64,000 nucleotides of DNA from Paenibacillus sp. FSL H8-0332 (GTDB lineage: Bacteria > Bacillota > Bacilli > Paenibacillales > Paenibacillaceae), in assembly GCF_037963835.1 (NCBI RefSeq), contig NZ_CP150145.1, positions 7,316,001-7,380,000 of the forward strand, read 5' to 3'. The translations under genes and the position numbers were made by a program. Positions 20,204 to 29,303 of this stretch are shown in pieces. The notes under the pieces are model-generated. The model did not search any database. It saw only the letters and a list, made by a program, of their open reading frames with translations, and had not been told where the DNA came from. Each line of letters begins with the position of its first letter. Positions within the stretch are counted from its first letter, which is position 1.

Positions 20204-21154
20204 ATGTCTGAACTTATCTACGTTGGCGTGGATTTAGGTGGTACCACGATTAAGGTTGGAATCTGTAATGCCGAGGGAAGCCTGCTGCACACTTACGAGG
20301 GTCCGACAGGGACTGCGGATGGCGCTGAGGCTGTCATCGACAATATCGAGAAGTATGTACGCCAGATTGTTGAAGACTCTCCGTATTCCTGGGACCAGCT
20401 GGCCGGTGTGGGAGCCGGACTCGCCGGATTTACGAATATTCGTGAAGGCATCATCATCCTTGCGCCCAACATAGGATTTAGAGATGTGCCGATCCGTTCC
20501 ATTCTGGAGGGTCGTCTGAACAAGCCAGTCAAAATAGACAATGACGCCAACGTGGCTGCACTGGGCGAAGCCTGGAGCGGTGCCGGACGCGGCATTGAGA
20601 ATTGTGTCTGCTATACGCTCGGCACAGGTGTCGGCGGCGGTATTATTATTAATGGTAAGGTGTATCAAGGCTTTGCCGGTCTGGCCGGAGAGCTGGGTCA
20701 TATCTCAGTCGTTCCTGATCTGGAAGCGATCCAGTGCGGCTGCGGGAACATGGGCTGTTTGGAAACCGTTTCCTCAGCTACAGGCATTATCCGCATGGCG
20801 AACGATGCTGTAGCACGCGGGGACCGTACCTCCTTGTCCACCGTTGAAAGAATCGCCGCGAAGGAAGTATTCGATGCCGCCAAGGCAGGCGATGAGGCTG
20901 CGCTGCGGATTGTGAACCGGGCGGCCTTCTACCTGGGCAAATCGATGGCTTCCGTTGCTGCTGTTCTGAACCCGGAAGTATTCATCGTCGGCGGAGGGGT
21001 CTCCAAGGCAGGCGATATTCTCTTTGATGAAGTCCGCCGGGTGTTCGCTAAGCTGGCGCCTGCACCGCTGCAGACCGGAGTTACTATTGTGCCTGCAGCA
21101 CTTGGCAATGATGCGGGTATTATTGGAGCGGCTGGTCTGCTGCTGCGTTCTTAA
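20204..21154 (+). CDS. glcK: Glucokinase (ROK family)
   Basis: GlcK phosphorylates glucose with ATP. The 316-residue product has the ATP motif VGVDLGGTTIKVGI, the sugar-binding DNDANVAALGEAWSGAG with the catalytic Asp, GELGHISVVPD, and the ROK zinc motif [18 protein letters not shown] before the ATG at 20204 supports this start over a GTG at 20192. It lies upstream of rapZ-yvcK-whiA with its own promoter. Confidence 0.93.
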   Translation: MSELIYVGVDLGGTTIKVGICNAEGSLLHTYEGPTGTADGAEAVIDNIEKYVRQIVEDSPYSWDQLAGVGAGLAGFTNIREGIIILAPNIGFRDVPIRSILEGRLNKPVKIDNDANVAALGEAWSGAGRGIENCVCYTLGTGVGGGIIINGKVYQGFAGLAGELGHISVVPDLEAIQCGCGNMGCLETVSSATGIIRMANDAVARGDRTSLSTVERIAAKEVFDAAKAGDEAALRIVNRAAFYLGKSMASVAAVLNPEVFIVGGGVSKAGDILFDEVRRVFAKLAPAPLQTGVTIVPAALGNDAGIIGAAGLLLRS

Positions 21155-21199
21155 AAGACTGGAATTATTCATATACTAATCTTAGGGAGGGATGCTGTA

Positions 21200-22099
21200 A
21201 TGACCGACCTCGAGCATACCTTGCCTGCTCATGCCACCCTAATTATCATTACAGGCATGTCGGGTGCGGGCAAGACGATTGCAGTGCAGAGCCTGGAGGA
21301 TCTGGGGTTCTTCTGCGTGGATAATCTTCCGCCTGTGCTAATCCCGAAATTCGCTGAACTGATTGAGCAGTCCAAGGGTAAAATCGCCAAGGTGGCGCTG
21401 GTCATCGACCTTAGAGGCCGGGAATTCTTCACCGCCCTGTCGGAATCTCTGGCCTACATCAAGGACGAGTCAACGATCGGGTGTGAGATCCTTTTCCTGG
21501 ACGCCACAGATTCAGTGCTTGTACAGCGATACAAGGAGAGCCGGAGGCATCATCCGCTTGCTCCCAAAGGCATGCCGCTGGATGGCATCCGCATGGAGCG
21601 CCAGATGCTGGAGGAGCTGAAGAATTCAGCTACCCTGTGCCTGGATACCAGCAGCATGAAGCCTGCCCAGCTCAAAGAAAAAATAGTGTCACGCTTCTCC
21701 CACCTCGGGAAAAGCACCCTCTCGGTTAACATTACTTCGTTTGGATTCAAGTATGGGATTCCGATTGATGCCGATCTGGTGTTCGACGTCCGCTTCCTGC
21801 CTAATCCGCATTATGTGGATCAGCTGCGGCCCAAGACAGGCCAAGACAACGAGGTGTACGACTATGTGATGAAATGGCCTGAAACGCAGACCTTTCTGAC
21901 CAAGCTGCTAGACATGCTTCAATTCCTTATTCCGCAATACCGCAAGGAAGGCAAATCGCAGATTATTATCGGTATCGGCTGTACCGGCGGCAAACATCGT
22001 TCGGTAGCGATAGCTGAATATCTGGGCAAAATGCTGGGGGTTAGCGAGACGGAAACGGTAGCAGTCAGCCACCGGGATTCTGAACGCGACCGGCATTGA
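21200..22099 (+). CDS. rapZ: RNase adapter / nucleotide-binding protein RapZ (YvcJ)
   Basis: The 299-residue product has the Walker A motif [19 protein letters not shown] and the family stretches [33 protein letters not shown] and [19 protein letters not shown]. subtilis YvcJ binds and hydrolyses GTP/ATP and affects competence; the E. coli homologue is an RNA-binding adapter controlling GlmZ decay. It begins the conserved yvcJ-yvcK-whiA cluster, each gene within about 20 bases of the next. Confidence 0.94.
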   Translation: MTDLEHTLPAHATLIIITGMSGAGKTIAVQSLEDLGFFCVDNLPPVLIPKFAELIEQSKGKIAKVALVIDLRGREFFTALSESLAYIKDESTIGCEILFLDATDSVLVQRYKESRRHHPLAPKGMPLDGIRMERQMLEELKNSATLCLDTSSMKPAQLKEKIVSRFSHLGKSTLSVNITSFGFKYGIPIDADLVFDVRFLPNPHYVDQLRPKTGQDNEVYDYVMKWPETQTFLTKLLDMLQFLIPQYRKEGKSQIIIGIGCTGGKHRSVAIAEYLGKMLGVSETETVAVSHRDSERDRH

Positions 22100-22117
22100 T
22101 GAGAGAAGGGATGAATA

Positions 22118-23098
22118 GTGGCTGAAGAACAAGGAGAGCGTCCGAAGATTGTCGTGATGGGCGGCGGTACCGGACTCTCCGTAATGCTCCGGGGGCTGAA
22201 GGAGAAGCCGCTGGATATTACAGCGATCGTAACTGTCGCAGATGACGGGGGAAGCTCCGGAATTCTGCGCAGTGAGCTGCAGATGCCGCCGCCCGGGGAT
22301 ATCCGCAACGTACTTACGGCTATGGCTGACGTTGAGCCTTTGATGGCGCAGATTATGAAGTATCGCTTCAGCAGCGGAGAAGGCTTAGCAGGACACAGCC
22401 TGGGCAATCTGATTCTGGCTGCGTTAACCGACATATCCGGGGATTTCGTTACGGCAGTCCGGGAACTCAGCCGGCTCTTCGCTGTTCGCGGCCGGGTGCT
22501 GCCTGCGGCTGGAGAGGCTGTAATTCTGCATGCCGAGATGGCGGATGGCACGCTGATTACCGGCGAATCCAAAATCCCGGAGGCGGGCGGCGTCATCAAG
22601 CGCGTGTTCCTGGAGCCTGTGGATGTAGAGCCGCTGCCGGAGGCACTGGAGGCTATCCGCAACGCAGACGCTATTCTGCTCGGTCCGGGCAGTCTGTATA
22701 CCAGCATTCTGCCGAATCTGCTGGTGCCGAAGCTGGCAGAGGCCGTAGTGGCTTCAGAGGCGATTAAGATTTTTGTATGCAATGTGATGACTCAGCCGGG
22801 CGAAACGGATAATTATACAGTTAATGACCATCTTCAGGCCGTATATGACCACATTGGGCTGCATCTGTTCGATTATGTGATCGTGAATGACGGAGAGATC
22901 CCGGAGCAGGTTCAGCTCAAATATGCTGAGAAGGGCGCCCGTCCGGTGCAGCTCGACCGCGAGGCCGTGGACGGCAACGGTTATAAGGTGATTGCCGATA
23001 AACTGGTATTATTCAAAACCTATTTGCGGCATGATACAGATAAGCTGAGTCATCATATTTTCCAGCTGGTGCAGGATTGGATTAACAGAAAGAGTTAA
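22118..23098 (+). CDS. yvcK: Gluconeogenesis factor YvcK
   Basis: YvcK (CofD-like family) binds UDP-sugars and is needed for growth on gluconeogenic carbon and for cell shape in B. subtilis. The 326-residue product has [43 protein letters not shown] and [15 protein letters not shown]. It starts at GTG behind AGAAGGGAT, 18 bases after rapZ, and ends one base before the whiA leader. Confidence 0.95.
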   Translation: MAEEQGERPKIVVMGGGTGLSVMLRGLKEKPLDITAIVTVADDGGSSGILRSELQMPPPGDIRNVLTAMADVEPLMAQIMKYRFSSGEGLAGHSLGNLILAALTDISGDFVTAVRELSRLFAVRGRVLPAAGEAVILHAEMADGTLITGESKIPEAGGVIKRVFLEPVDVEPLPEALEAIRNADAILLGPGSLYTSILPNLLVPKLAEAVVASEAIKIFVCNVMTQPGETDNYTVNDHLQAVYDHIGLHLFDYVIVNDGEIPEQVQLKYAEKGARPVQLDREAVDGNGYKVIADKLVLFKTYLRHDTDKLSHHIFQLVQDWINRKS

Positions 23099-23117
23099 CA
23101 TGAAAGAGGTGAGCCCC

Positions 23118-24047
23118 TTGTCTTTTGCGGCCCTTACCAAAAAAGAGCTGACGATGGTCGAGAGCCCGCCCTGCTGCGAGAAAGCAGAAATGTCAGCGCT
23201 GATCCGAATGAATGGTACGGTGCAGCTTTCGAGCAAAAAGGTGGTTCTCGACATTTCGACGGAGAACGCCGCGATTGCAAGGCGGGTATATTCTTTGCTT
23301 AAGAAATATTACCAGGTCCATATCGAGCTGCTCGTGCGTAAAAAAATGCGTTTGAAGAAGAATAACGTCTATATTGTAAGAATCCCGAACCAGGTCCAGG
23401 AGATCCTGAAGGATCTGCGGATTGTCTCTGAGGGCTTTATTTTCACGGACGGGATTGATGAGGAGATTGTCGGCAAGAATTGCTGCAAGCGTGCCTATCT
23501 GCGCGGGGCCTTCATGGCCGGCGGTTCGGTGAATAACCCGGAGGGCTCTTCGTATCACTTGGAAATCGCTTCCATGTATGAGGAGCACTGCAAAGCGCTC
23601 GTTGAGCTGGCTGGTGAATTTCACCTGAATGCCCGCTGCATAGAACGCAAAAAAGGCTTCATCCTATACATCAAGGAAGGCGAGAAGATCATCGAGTTCC
23701 TCAGTCTGATCGGCGCTCATCAGGCGCTGTTCAAATTCGAGGATGTGCGGATCATGCGCGATATGCGCAACTCGGTTAACCGGATTGTGAACTGCGAAAC
23801 GGCTAATCTGAACAAGACGATCAGTGCGGCGGTACGCCAGATTGAGAACATCAAGCTGCTGCAGCGCGAGGTGGGTCTGGAAAGCTTGCCGGATAAGCTG
23901 CGGGAGGTTGCCGAAATTAGACTGGCTCACCCGGATATTAACCTCAAGGAAGTCGGGGATATGCTGGGCGGGACAGTCAGTAAATCGGGTGTGAACCACC
24001 GTTTGCGCAAAATCGATGAGCTGGCGGACAAGGTCCGCGGCGGCTGA
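23118..24047 (+). CDS. whiA: DNA-binding protein WhiA
   Basis: WhiA fuses a degenerate LAGLIDADG homing-endonuclease fold to a C-terminal helix-turn-helix and influences cell division and chromosome segregation. Visible parts are [23 protein letters not shown] in the endonuclease-like half and [25 protein letters not shown] plus [11 protein letters not shown] in the HTH. The TTG at 23118 is preferred: GAGGTGAG precedes it and the product then begins [11 protein letters not shown] like B. subtilis WhiA. The upstream ATG at 23100 has no ribosome site of its own. Confidence 0.93.
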   Translation: MSFAALTKKELTMVESPPCCEKAEMSALIRMNGTVQLSSKKVVLDISTENAAIARRVYSLLKKYYQVHIELLVRKKMRLKKNNVYIVRIPNQVQEILKDLRIVSEGFIFTDGIDEEIVGKNCCKRAYLRGAFMAGGSVNNPEGSSYHLEIASMYEEHCKALVELAGEFHLNARCIERKKGFILYIKEGEKIIEFLSLIGAHQALFKFEDVRIMRDMRNSVNRIVNCETANLNKTISAAVRQIENIKLLQREVGLESLPDKLREVAEIRLAHPDINLKEVGDMLGGTVSKSGVNHRLRKIDELADKVRGG

Positions 24048-24144
24048 TTATTTTTTTTCTAGTGCGGTATGCGTTATAATGATATAATATTATAAAATTA
24101 ATGTGAAATTTTTGGGCAGATCTCAAATAGGGGGTAAGCGTTTC

Positions 24145-24414
24145 ATGACAAAGCACCCGGTAGTTGTTCGGTTGAAGACGGGGCTCCATGCTCGGCCGGC
24201 AGCATTGTTTGTGCAAGAAGCTAATAAGTTTTCGTCGGAGATTTTCGTGGAAAAAGACGATAAAAAAGTGAACGCCAAGAGTATCATGGGCATTATGAGC
24301 CTTGCGATCAGTTCCGGTACGGAGATTCATATCAGCGCAGACGGTGCAGACGCGGAACAGGCTGTAACCGCTTTGACCAGTCTGGTAAGCAAGGAAGAGC
24401 TCGAGAATCAATAA
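24145..24414 (+). CDS. crh: Crh-like HPr-family phosphocarrier retaining His15
   Basis: The 89-residue product sits where crh lies in B. subtilis, after whiA, and reads like Crh: VRLKTGLHARPAALFVQEAN and KKVNAKSIMGIMSLAISSG. Crh works as a CcpA corepressor when phosphorylated at Ser46, which is present here. B. subtilis Crh has Gln at position 15, whereas this protein keeps the His15 used in PTS phosphotransfer. It could therefore act in both regulation and sugar transport. GGGGGTAAG lies before the ATG at 24145, and an AT-rich promoter region with TATAAT precedes it. Confidence 0.88.
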   Translation: MTKHPVVVRLKTGLHARPAALFVQEANKFSSEIFVEKDDKKVNAKSIMGIMSLAISSGTEIHISADGADAEQAVTALTSLVSKEELENQ

Positions 24415-24433
24415 ATGTTACACTGTTTTACCG

Positions 24434-24455
24434 AAAGCCCTTAGGGGCTTTTTTT
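24434..24455 (+). terminator. Intrinsic terminator after crh
   Basis: AAAGCCC-TTAG-GGGCTTT is followed by a run of T. Confidence 0.9.
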
Positions 24456-24487
24456 CATATCAGCTTAGTGGTGAGGAGAGGTATGGG

Positions 24488-25030
24488 ATGCAGCTGCAAG
24501 ACAGTGGAGTAATATTAATGGAGCCTGCTGAGGCGCTCAGAGAGCCGTATTTAGCCTTTTATGAGGAGTGGAGGGCCAGCGGTGAGCCGTTTGTGCCCTG
24601 GGTGACGGAGATGGACCCGGCTGACTTTGAGGGTATGGTTCAGTCTCTGCGCGGGCATGCCAGTGGTGTGAATATCCCGGACGGGTGGGTGAGCAGTTCA
24701 ACCTTCTGGCTGGTGACCACGGACAAGCGGGTGGTAGGGGCTGTGAACATCAGGCACCGGCTGACGGAAAGGCTGCTCTATTCTGGCGGGCATATCGGTT
24801 ATGGCATCGTCCCCTCTGCACGCAGACAAGGCTATGGCAGTGAGCTTTTGAAGCAGGCTCTCCTGAAGGCCGGTGAACTGGGTATTGAGCAGGCACTCGT
24901 AGTCTGTGACGCCATCAACACCGCATCGGAACGGACAATCCGCAGGAATGGCGGTATCGAGGATAGCGAATATATAGAGGAGGACGGAAATGTCATCCGG
25001 CGGTTCTGGATCGGAACGGGGAAGAAATAA
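24488..25030 (+). CDS. GNAT family N-acetyltransferase
   Basis: The 180-residue protein has the GNAT acetyl-CoA motif IGYGIVPSARRQGYGSELLKQAL near residue 100 and the strand VVGAVNIRHRL before it. The N-terminal region FYEEWRASGEPFVPW is shared with a group of uncharacterised Bacillota acetyltransferases. GAGGAGAGGTATGGG lies upstream of the ATG. The substrate is unknown. Confidence 0.85.
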   Translation: MQLQDSGVILMEPAEALREPYLAFYEEWRASGEPFVPWVTEMDPADFEGMVQSLRGHASGVNIPDGWVSSSTFWLVTTDKRVVGAVNIRHRLTERLLYSGGHIGYGIVPSARRQGYGSELLKQALLKAGELGIEQALVVCDAINTASERTIRRNGGIEDSEYIEEDGNVIRRFWIGTGKK

Positions 25031-25124
25031 AAAATAAATATCGTACATCGCTCATGCAACTTTTACCATGCTGTCCCGTCTAGAGGGTAATAACACTTAA
25101 ACGAATCGAAAGGGGATGGCAAGC

Positions 25125-25880
25125 ATGAGAAAATGGGGTAAATCGATTGGGTCGGTACTGTTGGCAGCGAGCTTGATGATTGGAGGAATGGGGTTGAGCG
25201 GAGTGGTGAAGGGTCCTGAAAAGGCTTACGCCGACGAGGTGCAGAAGAATATTGTGAACGTGGTAGGCAAGGGCGAGCTGTCGATCAAGCCGGATATCGC
25301 GTATCTCTCCATCGGGGTGAGCACCACTGCCGATACCGCGCAAGAAGCGCAGAAAGGCACAGCGGCGAAGATCACCAAGCTGAACGCCCTCTTCAAGACC
25401 ACTTGGGGCATTGCGGACAAGGACATTCAGAGCACCCAGTTCTACGTACAGCCTAACTACACTTACAGTGAGAAGGACGGCCAGAAGGTAAAAGGCTATA
25501 ACGCCCAGCACACCCTGGAGGTATCCTACCGGGATCTGACGAAGGTCGGACAGTTGCTGGATGCTGCTTCTGCAGCTGGGGCCAACAACATCGGCAATGT
25601 GCGGTTTGCCATTGAAGATCCATCGGCTTTTGAAGCCCAGGCGATCGAGAAGGCTATGCAGAATGCAGATGTCAAAGCATCTGCTATCGCCAAAGCATCC
25701 AAGCGCGGACTGGGTCAGGTAGTCACTGTTGTGCAGAGCGATGACGGGAACCATCCGGTAGTCTATGCTGAAGCGGCCTCTGTACAAAAGATGTCCATGG
25801 ATAACAATGCCGGCAGCTCTGTTGAGCCCGGGCAGGTTAAGGTCACTACCCAATTGAGTGTAACGTATGAACTGAAATAA
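25125..25880 (+). CDS. Secreted SIMPL domain (DUF541) protein
   Basis: AAGGGGA nine bases before the ATG at 25125 sets the start and gives 251 residues. A signal peptide is clear: basic MRKWGKS, a hydrophobic stretch, and a likely cut after KAYA. The mature part has the SIMPL pattern VVGKGELSIKPDIAYLSIGVST, QSTQFYVQPNYTY, GYNAQHTLEVSYRDL and late KVTTQLSVTYEL. Members are periplasmic or extracellular proteins of unknown activity, linked to oxidative stress in some bacteria. Confidence 0.85.
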   Translation: MRKWGKSIGSVLLAASLMIGGMGLSGVVKGPEKAYADEVQKNIVNVVGKGELSIKPDIAYLSIGVSTTADTAQEAQKGTAAKITKLNALFKTTWGIADKDIQSTQFYVQPNYTYSEKDGQKVKGYNAQHTLEVSYRDLTKVGQLLDAASAAGANNIGNVRFAIEDPSAFEAQAIEKAMQNADVKASAIAKASKRGLGQVVTVVQSDDGNHPVVYAEAASVQKMSMDNNAGSSVEPGQVKVTTQLSVTYELK

Positions 25881-25888
25881 AATGTTTC

Positions 25889-25935
25889 TAAGAGGCGCTT
25901 GCTCTGCTTATATAGTGGGGCAGGCGCTTTTATAT
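25889..25935 (+). terminator. Weak intrinsic terminator
   Basis: GGCGCTTGCTC pairs imperfectly with GGGGCAGGCGC and TTTTATATA follows. Confidence 0.5.
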
Positions 25936-26153
25936 AATTATATGAATGTATATATATACACATATGCGCTATGTAAAGCTCTCAATTTGTTTAAATTGAG
26001 GTAACAGGATCTTTAGATAATCACGGCAAACCTTAAGAAACTGTAAGGCGGATTGTAACATCCCCTGAGCGTTCTTTTACTATAATAGGAACAGTGATAC
26101 GAAGGAATACACATCATGACTAATCATACCACCAGGTGGAAGGGGAAATAACA

Positions 26154-27257
26154 ATGAATTCGAACTCAAAGAAATACATGCGCAGATGGGGCGCGGGGAT
26201 GCTCGCAGCAGGAATTCTGCTAGGAGGCACAGGAGTACTTCAGGCAGGCATTACGGAAGCTGCTCCGGCAGCCGCTCAGGTCAAGGCTAAATCCTCTTCA
26301 GTAGTATTGAAGGTGAACGGTAAGGCCGTAACGCAGACCGGGATTGTTCAAGAGGGAAAAGTATGGGTGCCGGTAACTTTCCTGCGCGATGCGCTGGGGA
26401 TGCCGCTCTCTTATGATAAAGCGGAGAAGACCTACTCCATAGGAACAGGTATTGCGCAAATGAAGCTGGCGAACATGGATTACGGCATTATGATCAGTGT
26501 GAACAACTATTATATCGGCGAATATCAGGGCAAACAACTGAATAACCGGCTCTATGTACCATTCGAACTGTTAAGTGATTACATGGGCTATAAAGGGGAC
26601 TGGAGCGCAGCTACAGGACGGCTGAATGTGATGAAAAAAACGCAGAATGCCATAACGATCAAGACAGCGAGCTATGTGAAGGATCATAAGGATGCGCCAA
26701 TCAAGCTGGATTATCCGCAGGTCAGTGGTCTGGCAAGTGCAGAAGCAGAGAAGGCAATCAATGATCTGATCAAGCAGACCGTTCTGAGCTATGCGAAGGA
26801 TGCTGAGGATCAAATCTCCAAGCGGTCGAAGGATGACCGTCCGTATGAATTCGAAGGCGGTTATGTGGTCACGTATAACCAGGATGGCGTGCTCAGCCTG
26901 ATCACTAATCAATACGGGTATACCGGCGGTGCTCATGGGATGACTTACCGCAATGCCTTCACCTTCTCGCTCAAAGACGGTAAACGCCTGCTGCTGGGCG
27001 ACCTGTTCGGGGCCAACCCTAATTACAAGAAACAGCTTAATGCCAAGCTGGCCACCGAGATCAAAGCTAACGGAGGATATCTGGGCGGGTTCAACGGCCT
27101 GAATACCGAGAAGTACTTCTATCTAAAAGACGGCAAAGCTGTTCTCTTCTTCCAGTTATACGAATACACTGCATATGCCGCAGGCTTCCCGGAATTCACC
27201 TTCGGCTTCAAGGAATTGTTGCCGGATGGAAGCAGTCCGTTTGCAGCGCTGAAATAA
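26154..27257 (+). CDS. Secreted protein with copper-amine-oxidase-like N domain and DUF3298
   Basis: AAGGGGAAA before the ATG at 26154 sets the start; the product has 367 residues. A signal peptide ends near ITEAAPAAA. Residues about 45-165 form the copper amine oxidase N-terminal-like domain common in Paenibacillus envelope proteins (VVLKVNGKAV, KVWVPVTFLRDALG, RLYVPFELLSDYMGYKGDW). The rest resembles DUF4163/DUF3298 (GGYVVTYNQDGVLSLITNQYGYTGGAHGMT), also found in RsiV-type proteins. Here there is no membrane anchor or sigma gene nearby, so an anti-sigma role is not supported. Confidence 0.8.
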   Translation: MNSNSKKYMRRWGAGMLAAGILLGGTGVLQAGITEAAPAAAQVKAKSSSVVLKVNGKAVTQTGIVQEGKVWVPVTFLRDALGMPLSYDKAEKTYSIGTGIAQMKLANMDYGIMISVNNYYIGEYQGKQLNNRLYVPFELLSDYMGYKGDWSAATGRLNVMKKTQNAITIKTASYVKDHKDAPIKLDYPQVSGLASAEAEKAINDLIKQTVLSYAKDAEDQISKRSKDDRPYEFEGGYVVTYNQDGVLSLITNQYGYTGGAHGMTYRNAFTFSLKDGKRLLLGDLFGANPNYKKQLNAKLATEIKANGGYLGGFNGLNTEKYFYLKDGKAVLFFQLYEYTAYAAGFPEFTFGFKELLPDGSSPFAALK

Positions 27258-27275
27258 TAAATTCGATTATCCAGG

Positions 27276-27311
27276 ATGCCCTTGCATCTCCTCCGGGAGA
27301 AGCAGGGGCAT
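27276..27311 (+). terminator. Long hairpin after the DUF3298 gene
   Basis: ATGCCCTTGCATCTCC pairs with GGGAGAAGCAGGGGCAT with a small internal mismatch. There is no clean T run, so termination is only probable. Confidence 0.4.
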
Positions 27312-27413
27312 ACTTCATGTGCAGGGCCTATTCAGCCTGCCCTGCCGTTACCACTTCACCCGGTTGTTCATAAGCTATAGGAGGCAAGCAGCTTATAACG
27401 GGGAGGGAAGGTT

Positions 27414-28052
27414 ATGGTCTATGCCTATACGGCTATCGGAGATTCACTCACAACCGGCTTCGGGGCGCTGCCCGGGAATGGTTTTGTCCCCATCTACCGC
27501 CGGATGGCGGAAGTGAGGCTGGGCACGCCGGTGGTGCCGGCGAATCTTGGCGTTAACGGTCTGACTACCGGGGGACTGAAGCAGCGGCTGAGGACCTCTA
27601 ATGTCTACCGGGCAGCAGTGAAGGATGCGCAGATCATTACGATGTCCATTGGCGGCAATGACTTGATTAAGGCAGCCCGGGCAGCGGGGCCCAGGCCCGG
27701 TGAATTCCAGGGCTTGCTGCAGCAGGCGCTCCGGGATTGCAAGCGCAATTACAGCGACATCATGGGCACCCTTACACAGCTCAAAGCAGGTACACGCAGC
27801 CCCTATATCATCCGGTTGGTAGGCCTCTACAATCCATACCCTCAGGTGGACGAAGCAACAGAATGGGTACGGCAATTTAACCGCTATGCGTCAGGCTACA
27901 ACAGTAATAACGTAGGTTTTGCTTCGATATATCATGAATTTGCCGGTAATGAGCGGGGGCTGCTGTTCCTGGACCATATTCACCCGAACGGGAGAGGCTA
28001 CCGCGTAATCGCAGGCAAGCTGGATGCCCTGGGGTACGGGGGCTTGAGGTAG
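27414..28052 (+). CDS. SGNH/GDSL hydrolase
   Basis: The 212-residue protein carries the four SGNH blocks: GDSLTTGFG with the nucleophile Ser near residue 10, the Gly in LGVNGLTT, GGNDL near residue 77 and DHIHPNGRGY with the catalytic Asp and His near residue 193. Such enzymes hydrolyse esters, often lipids or acetylated sugars. There is no signal peptide. A GGGGAGGGAAGG run lies before the ATG. The substrate cannot be read from sequence. Confidence 0.88.
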   Translation: MVYAYTAIGDSLTTGFGALPGNGFVPIYRRMAEVRLGTPVVPANLGVNGLTTGGLKQRLRTSNVYRAAVKDAQIITMSIGGNDLIKAARAAGPRPGEFQGLLQQALRDCKRNYSDIMGTLTQLKAGTRSPYIIRLVGLYNPYPQVDEATEWVRQFNRYASGYNSNNVGFASIYHEFAGNERGLLFLDHIHPNGRGYRVIAGKLDALGYGGLR

Positions 28053-28070
28053 CTCATGTATAGGCATAAC

Positions 28071-28114
28071 AAAAAGGCTGCAACGGGACCTGACCGGTCT
28101 GTTGCAGCCTTTTT
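28071..28114. terminator. Bidirectional terminator between the SGNH hydrolase gene and clpP
   Basis: AAAAAGGCTGCAAC and GTTGCAGCCTTTTT form a 14-bp stem with A and T runs on the two sides, ending two convergent genes. Confidence 0.92.
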
Positions 28115-28136
28115 GTGTATTCATTGGAGCGGGTAC

Positions 28137-28733
28137 TTATACGCCTGTTGGCAGGGTCTTCTCAATTACCTTGTCCACGATGCCGTATTCAGCAGCGTCT
28201 GCCGCGCTCATGAAGTAATCGCGGTCGGTATCCTTCTCGATCTTCTCAATCGGCTGGCCCGTACGTTCGGACAGAATACGATTCAGCTTCTCACGCAGCT
28301 TGATGATGCGGCGGGCACGGATTTCGATATCCGAAGCCTGGCCCTGAGCACCGCCGAGTGGCTGGTGAATCATGATTTCGCTGTTCGGGAGGGCGAAGCG
28401 CTTGCCCTTGGCGCCGGCGTTCAGCAGGAACGCTCCCATGGAAGCGGCCATACCTACACAGATGGTGGAGACATCCGGCTTAATGTACTGCATTGTATCA
28501 AATATAGCCATACCCGCTGTGATGGAACCGCCGGGGCTGTTCACATACAGGTGAATATCCTTATCCGGGTCCTCGGCAGCCAGGAAGAGCATTTGTGCGA
28601 TGATGGAATTGGCTACCACGTCATTAACCTCCGTTCCAAGGAAAATGATGCGGTCCTTCAGCAGGCGGGAATAGATGTCATAAGCGCGCTCACCGCGGTT
28701 GCTCTGTTCTACTACCATAGGAATATAACTCAC
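28137..28733 (-). CDS. clpP: ATP-dependent Clp protease proteolytic subunit
   Basis: ClpP forms the two-ring chamber that degrades proteins fed by ClpC, ClpX or ClpE. The 198-residue product shows the catalytic Ser in [11 protein letters not shown], the His in [13 protein letters not shown] and the Asp in [10 protein letters not shown], and starts at GTG behind a strong AAGGAGG. The promoter at 28799-28827 overlaps a CtsR-type repeat, so heat and stress control is expected. Confidence 0.97.
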   Translation of the reverse strand: MSYIPMVVEQSNRGERAYDIYSRLLKDRIIFLGTEVNDVVANSIIAQMLFLAAEDPDKDIHLYVNSPGGSITAGMAIFDTMQYIKPDVSTICVGMAASMGAFLLNAGAKGKRFALPNSEIMIHQPLGGAQGQASDIEIRARRIIKLREKLNRILSERTGQPIEKIEKDTDRDYFMSAADAAEYGIVDKVIEKTLPTGV

Positions 28734-28798
28734 GTGGAAAACCTCCTTGAAATTGGTGCTTCGAATGTGTTCATTTTTACTGTTACCGTATTAACCAC

Positions 28799-28827
28799 AT
28801 GATAAACAAATTCAAACAAAAAGTCAA
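28799..28827 (-). promoter_or_regulatory. clpP promoter
   Basis: Read on the minus strand, TTGACT and TATCAT are 17 bases apart. The -35 box is part of one CtsR heptad. Confidence 0.75.
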
Positions 28828-28838
28828 AGAAAGTCAAA
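28822..28838. promoter_or_regulatory. CtsR operator
   Basis: AGTCAAA-GAA-AGTCAAA matches the CtsR heptad direct repeat (RGTCAAANANRGTCAAA) and overlaps the clpP -35 box, as expected for repression of clpP until stress inactivates CtsR. Confidence 0.85.
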
Positions 28839-28847
28839 CTTACTTTC

Positions 28848-28873
28848 AAAAAAAAGAGCCCTTAAGTGGGCTC
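28848..28873 (-). terminator. Terminator of the tRNA-Arg gene
   Basis: On the minus strand GAGCCC-ACTTAA-GGGCTC is followed by eight T, just after the tRNA. Confidence 0.85.
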
Positions 28874-28926
28874 ATTGGTTAAATATAATATAATCGTTAC
28901 TAAATTATGTACAAACTTGAAAATAA

Positions 28927-29001
28927 TGGCGCGCCCGCCAAGAATCGAACTTGGATCTCAGGCTTCGGAGGCCTACGTCATATCCATTGGACCACGGGCG
29001 C
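28927..29001 (-). tRNA. tRNA-Arg (anticodon CCG)
   Basis: On the minus strand the acceptor arms GCGCCCG and CGGGCGC pair. The anticodon arm reads GGCCT-CCG-AAGCC, giving anticodon CCG for the CGG codon. The T arm contains GTTCGATTC, and an encoded CCA follows the discriminator G. Confidence 0.93.
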
Positions 29002-29188
29002 AACAGAAATTATTATAATACACATCCCGGATAAAAGCAATGTGTATTAAGCATCCAGCAGGAAATAGTTTTTCTCTATTTCATAAAGATAGGTGAAAGA
29101 CATGGAGAAGAGCGCCTCCAGCCTGTAGATCGCCGGACAAGCCCATGTATAAGATGAAAGCGGGCTGAGAATTATAGTCTCGGAACAC
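29002..29188. other. Intergenic region between tRNA-Arg and the cggR promoter
   Basis: No convincing gene is seen. A 67-codon minus-strand frame at 29047-29250 overlaps the cggR promoter, has no good ribosome site and resembles nothing known. Confidence 0.5.
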
Positions 29189-29217
29189 TTGCACTCGGCG
29201 TCAGTTTTGGGTAGAAT
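29189..29217 (+). promoter_or_regulatory. cggR-gapA promoter
   Basis: TTGCAC and TAGAAT are separated by 17 bases. The expected start of transcription falls at the left edge of the CggR operator. Confidence 0.75.
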
Positions 29218-29222
29218 AAGGG

Positions 29223-29258
29223 TGGGACTTAAAAAGTTAACCCGGGACATTTTGAGAC
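29223..29258. promoter_or_regulatory. CggR operator
   Basis: Two direct repeats, TGGGAC-N6-AGTT and CGGGAC-N6-AGAC, are separated by four bases. This is the exact layout of the B. subtilis CggR operator (CGGGAC-N6-TGTC twice, four bases apart). It lies downstream of the cggR -10 box, where bound CggR blocks elongation until fructose-1,6-bisphosphate is present. Confidence 0.85.
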
Positions 29259-29303
29259 CATGAACAAGGGATAAGAGAAAGACGAAGTTGCAGGAGTGAA
29301 AGC

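Noticed and set aside
29047-29250. 67-codon minus-strand frame before cggR
   Set aside because: It covers the cggR promoter and part of its operator, has no ribosome site and no similarity I can recognise.
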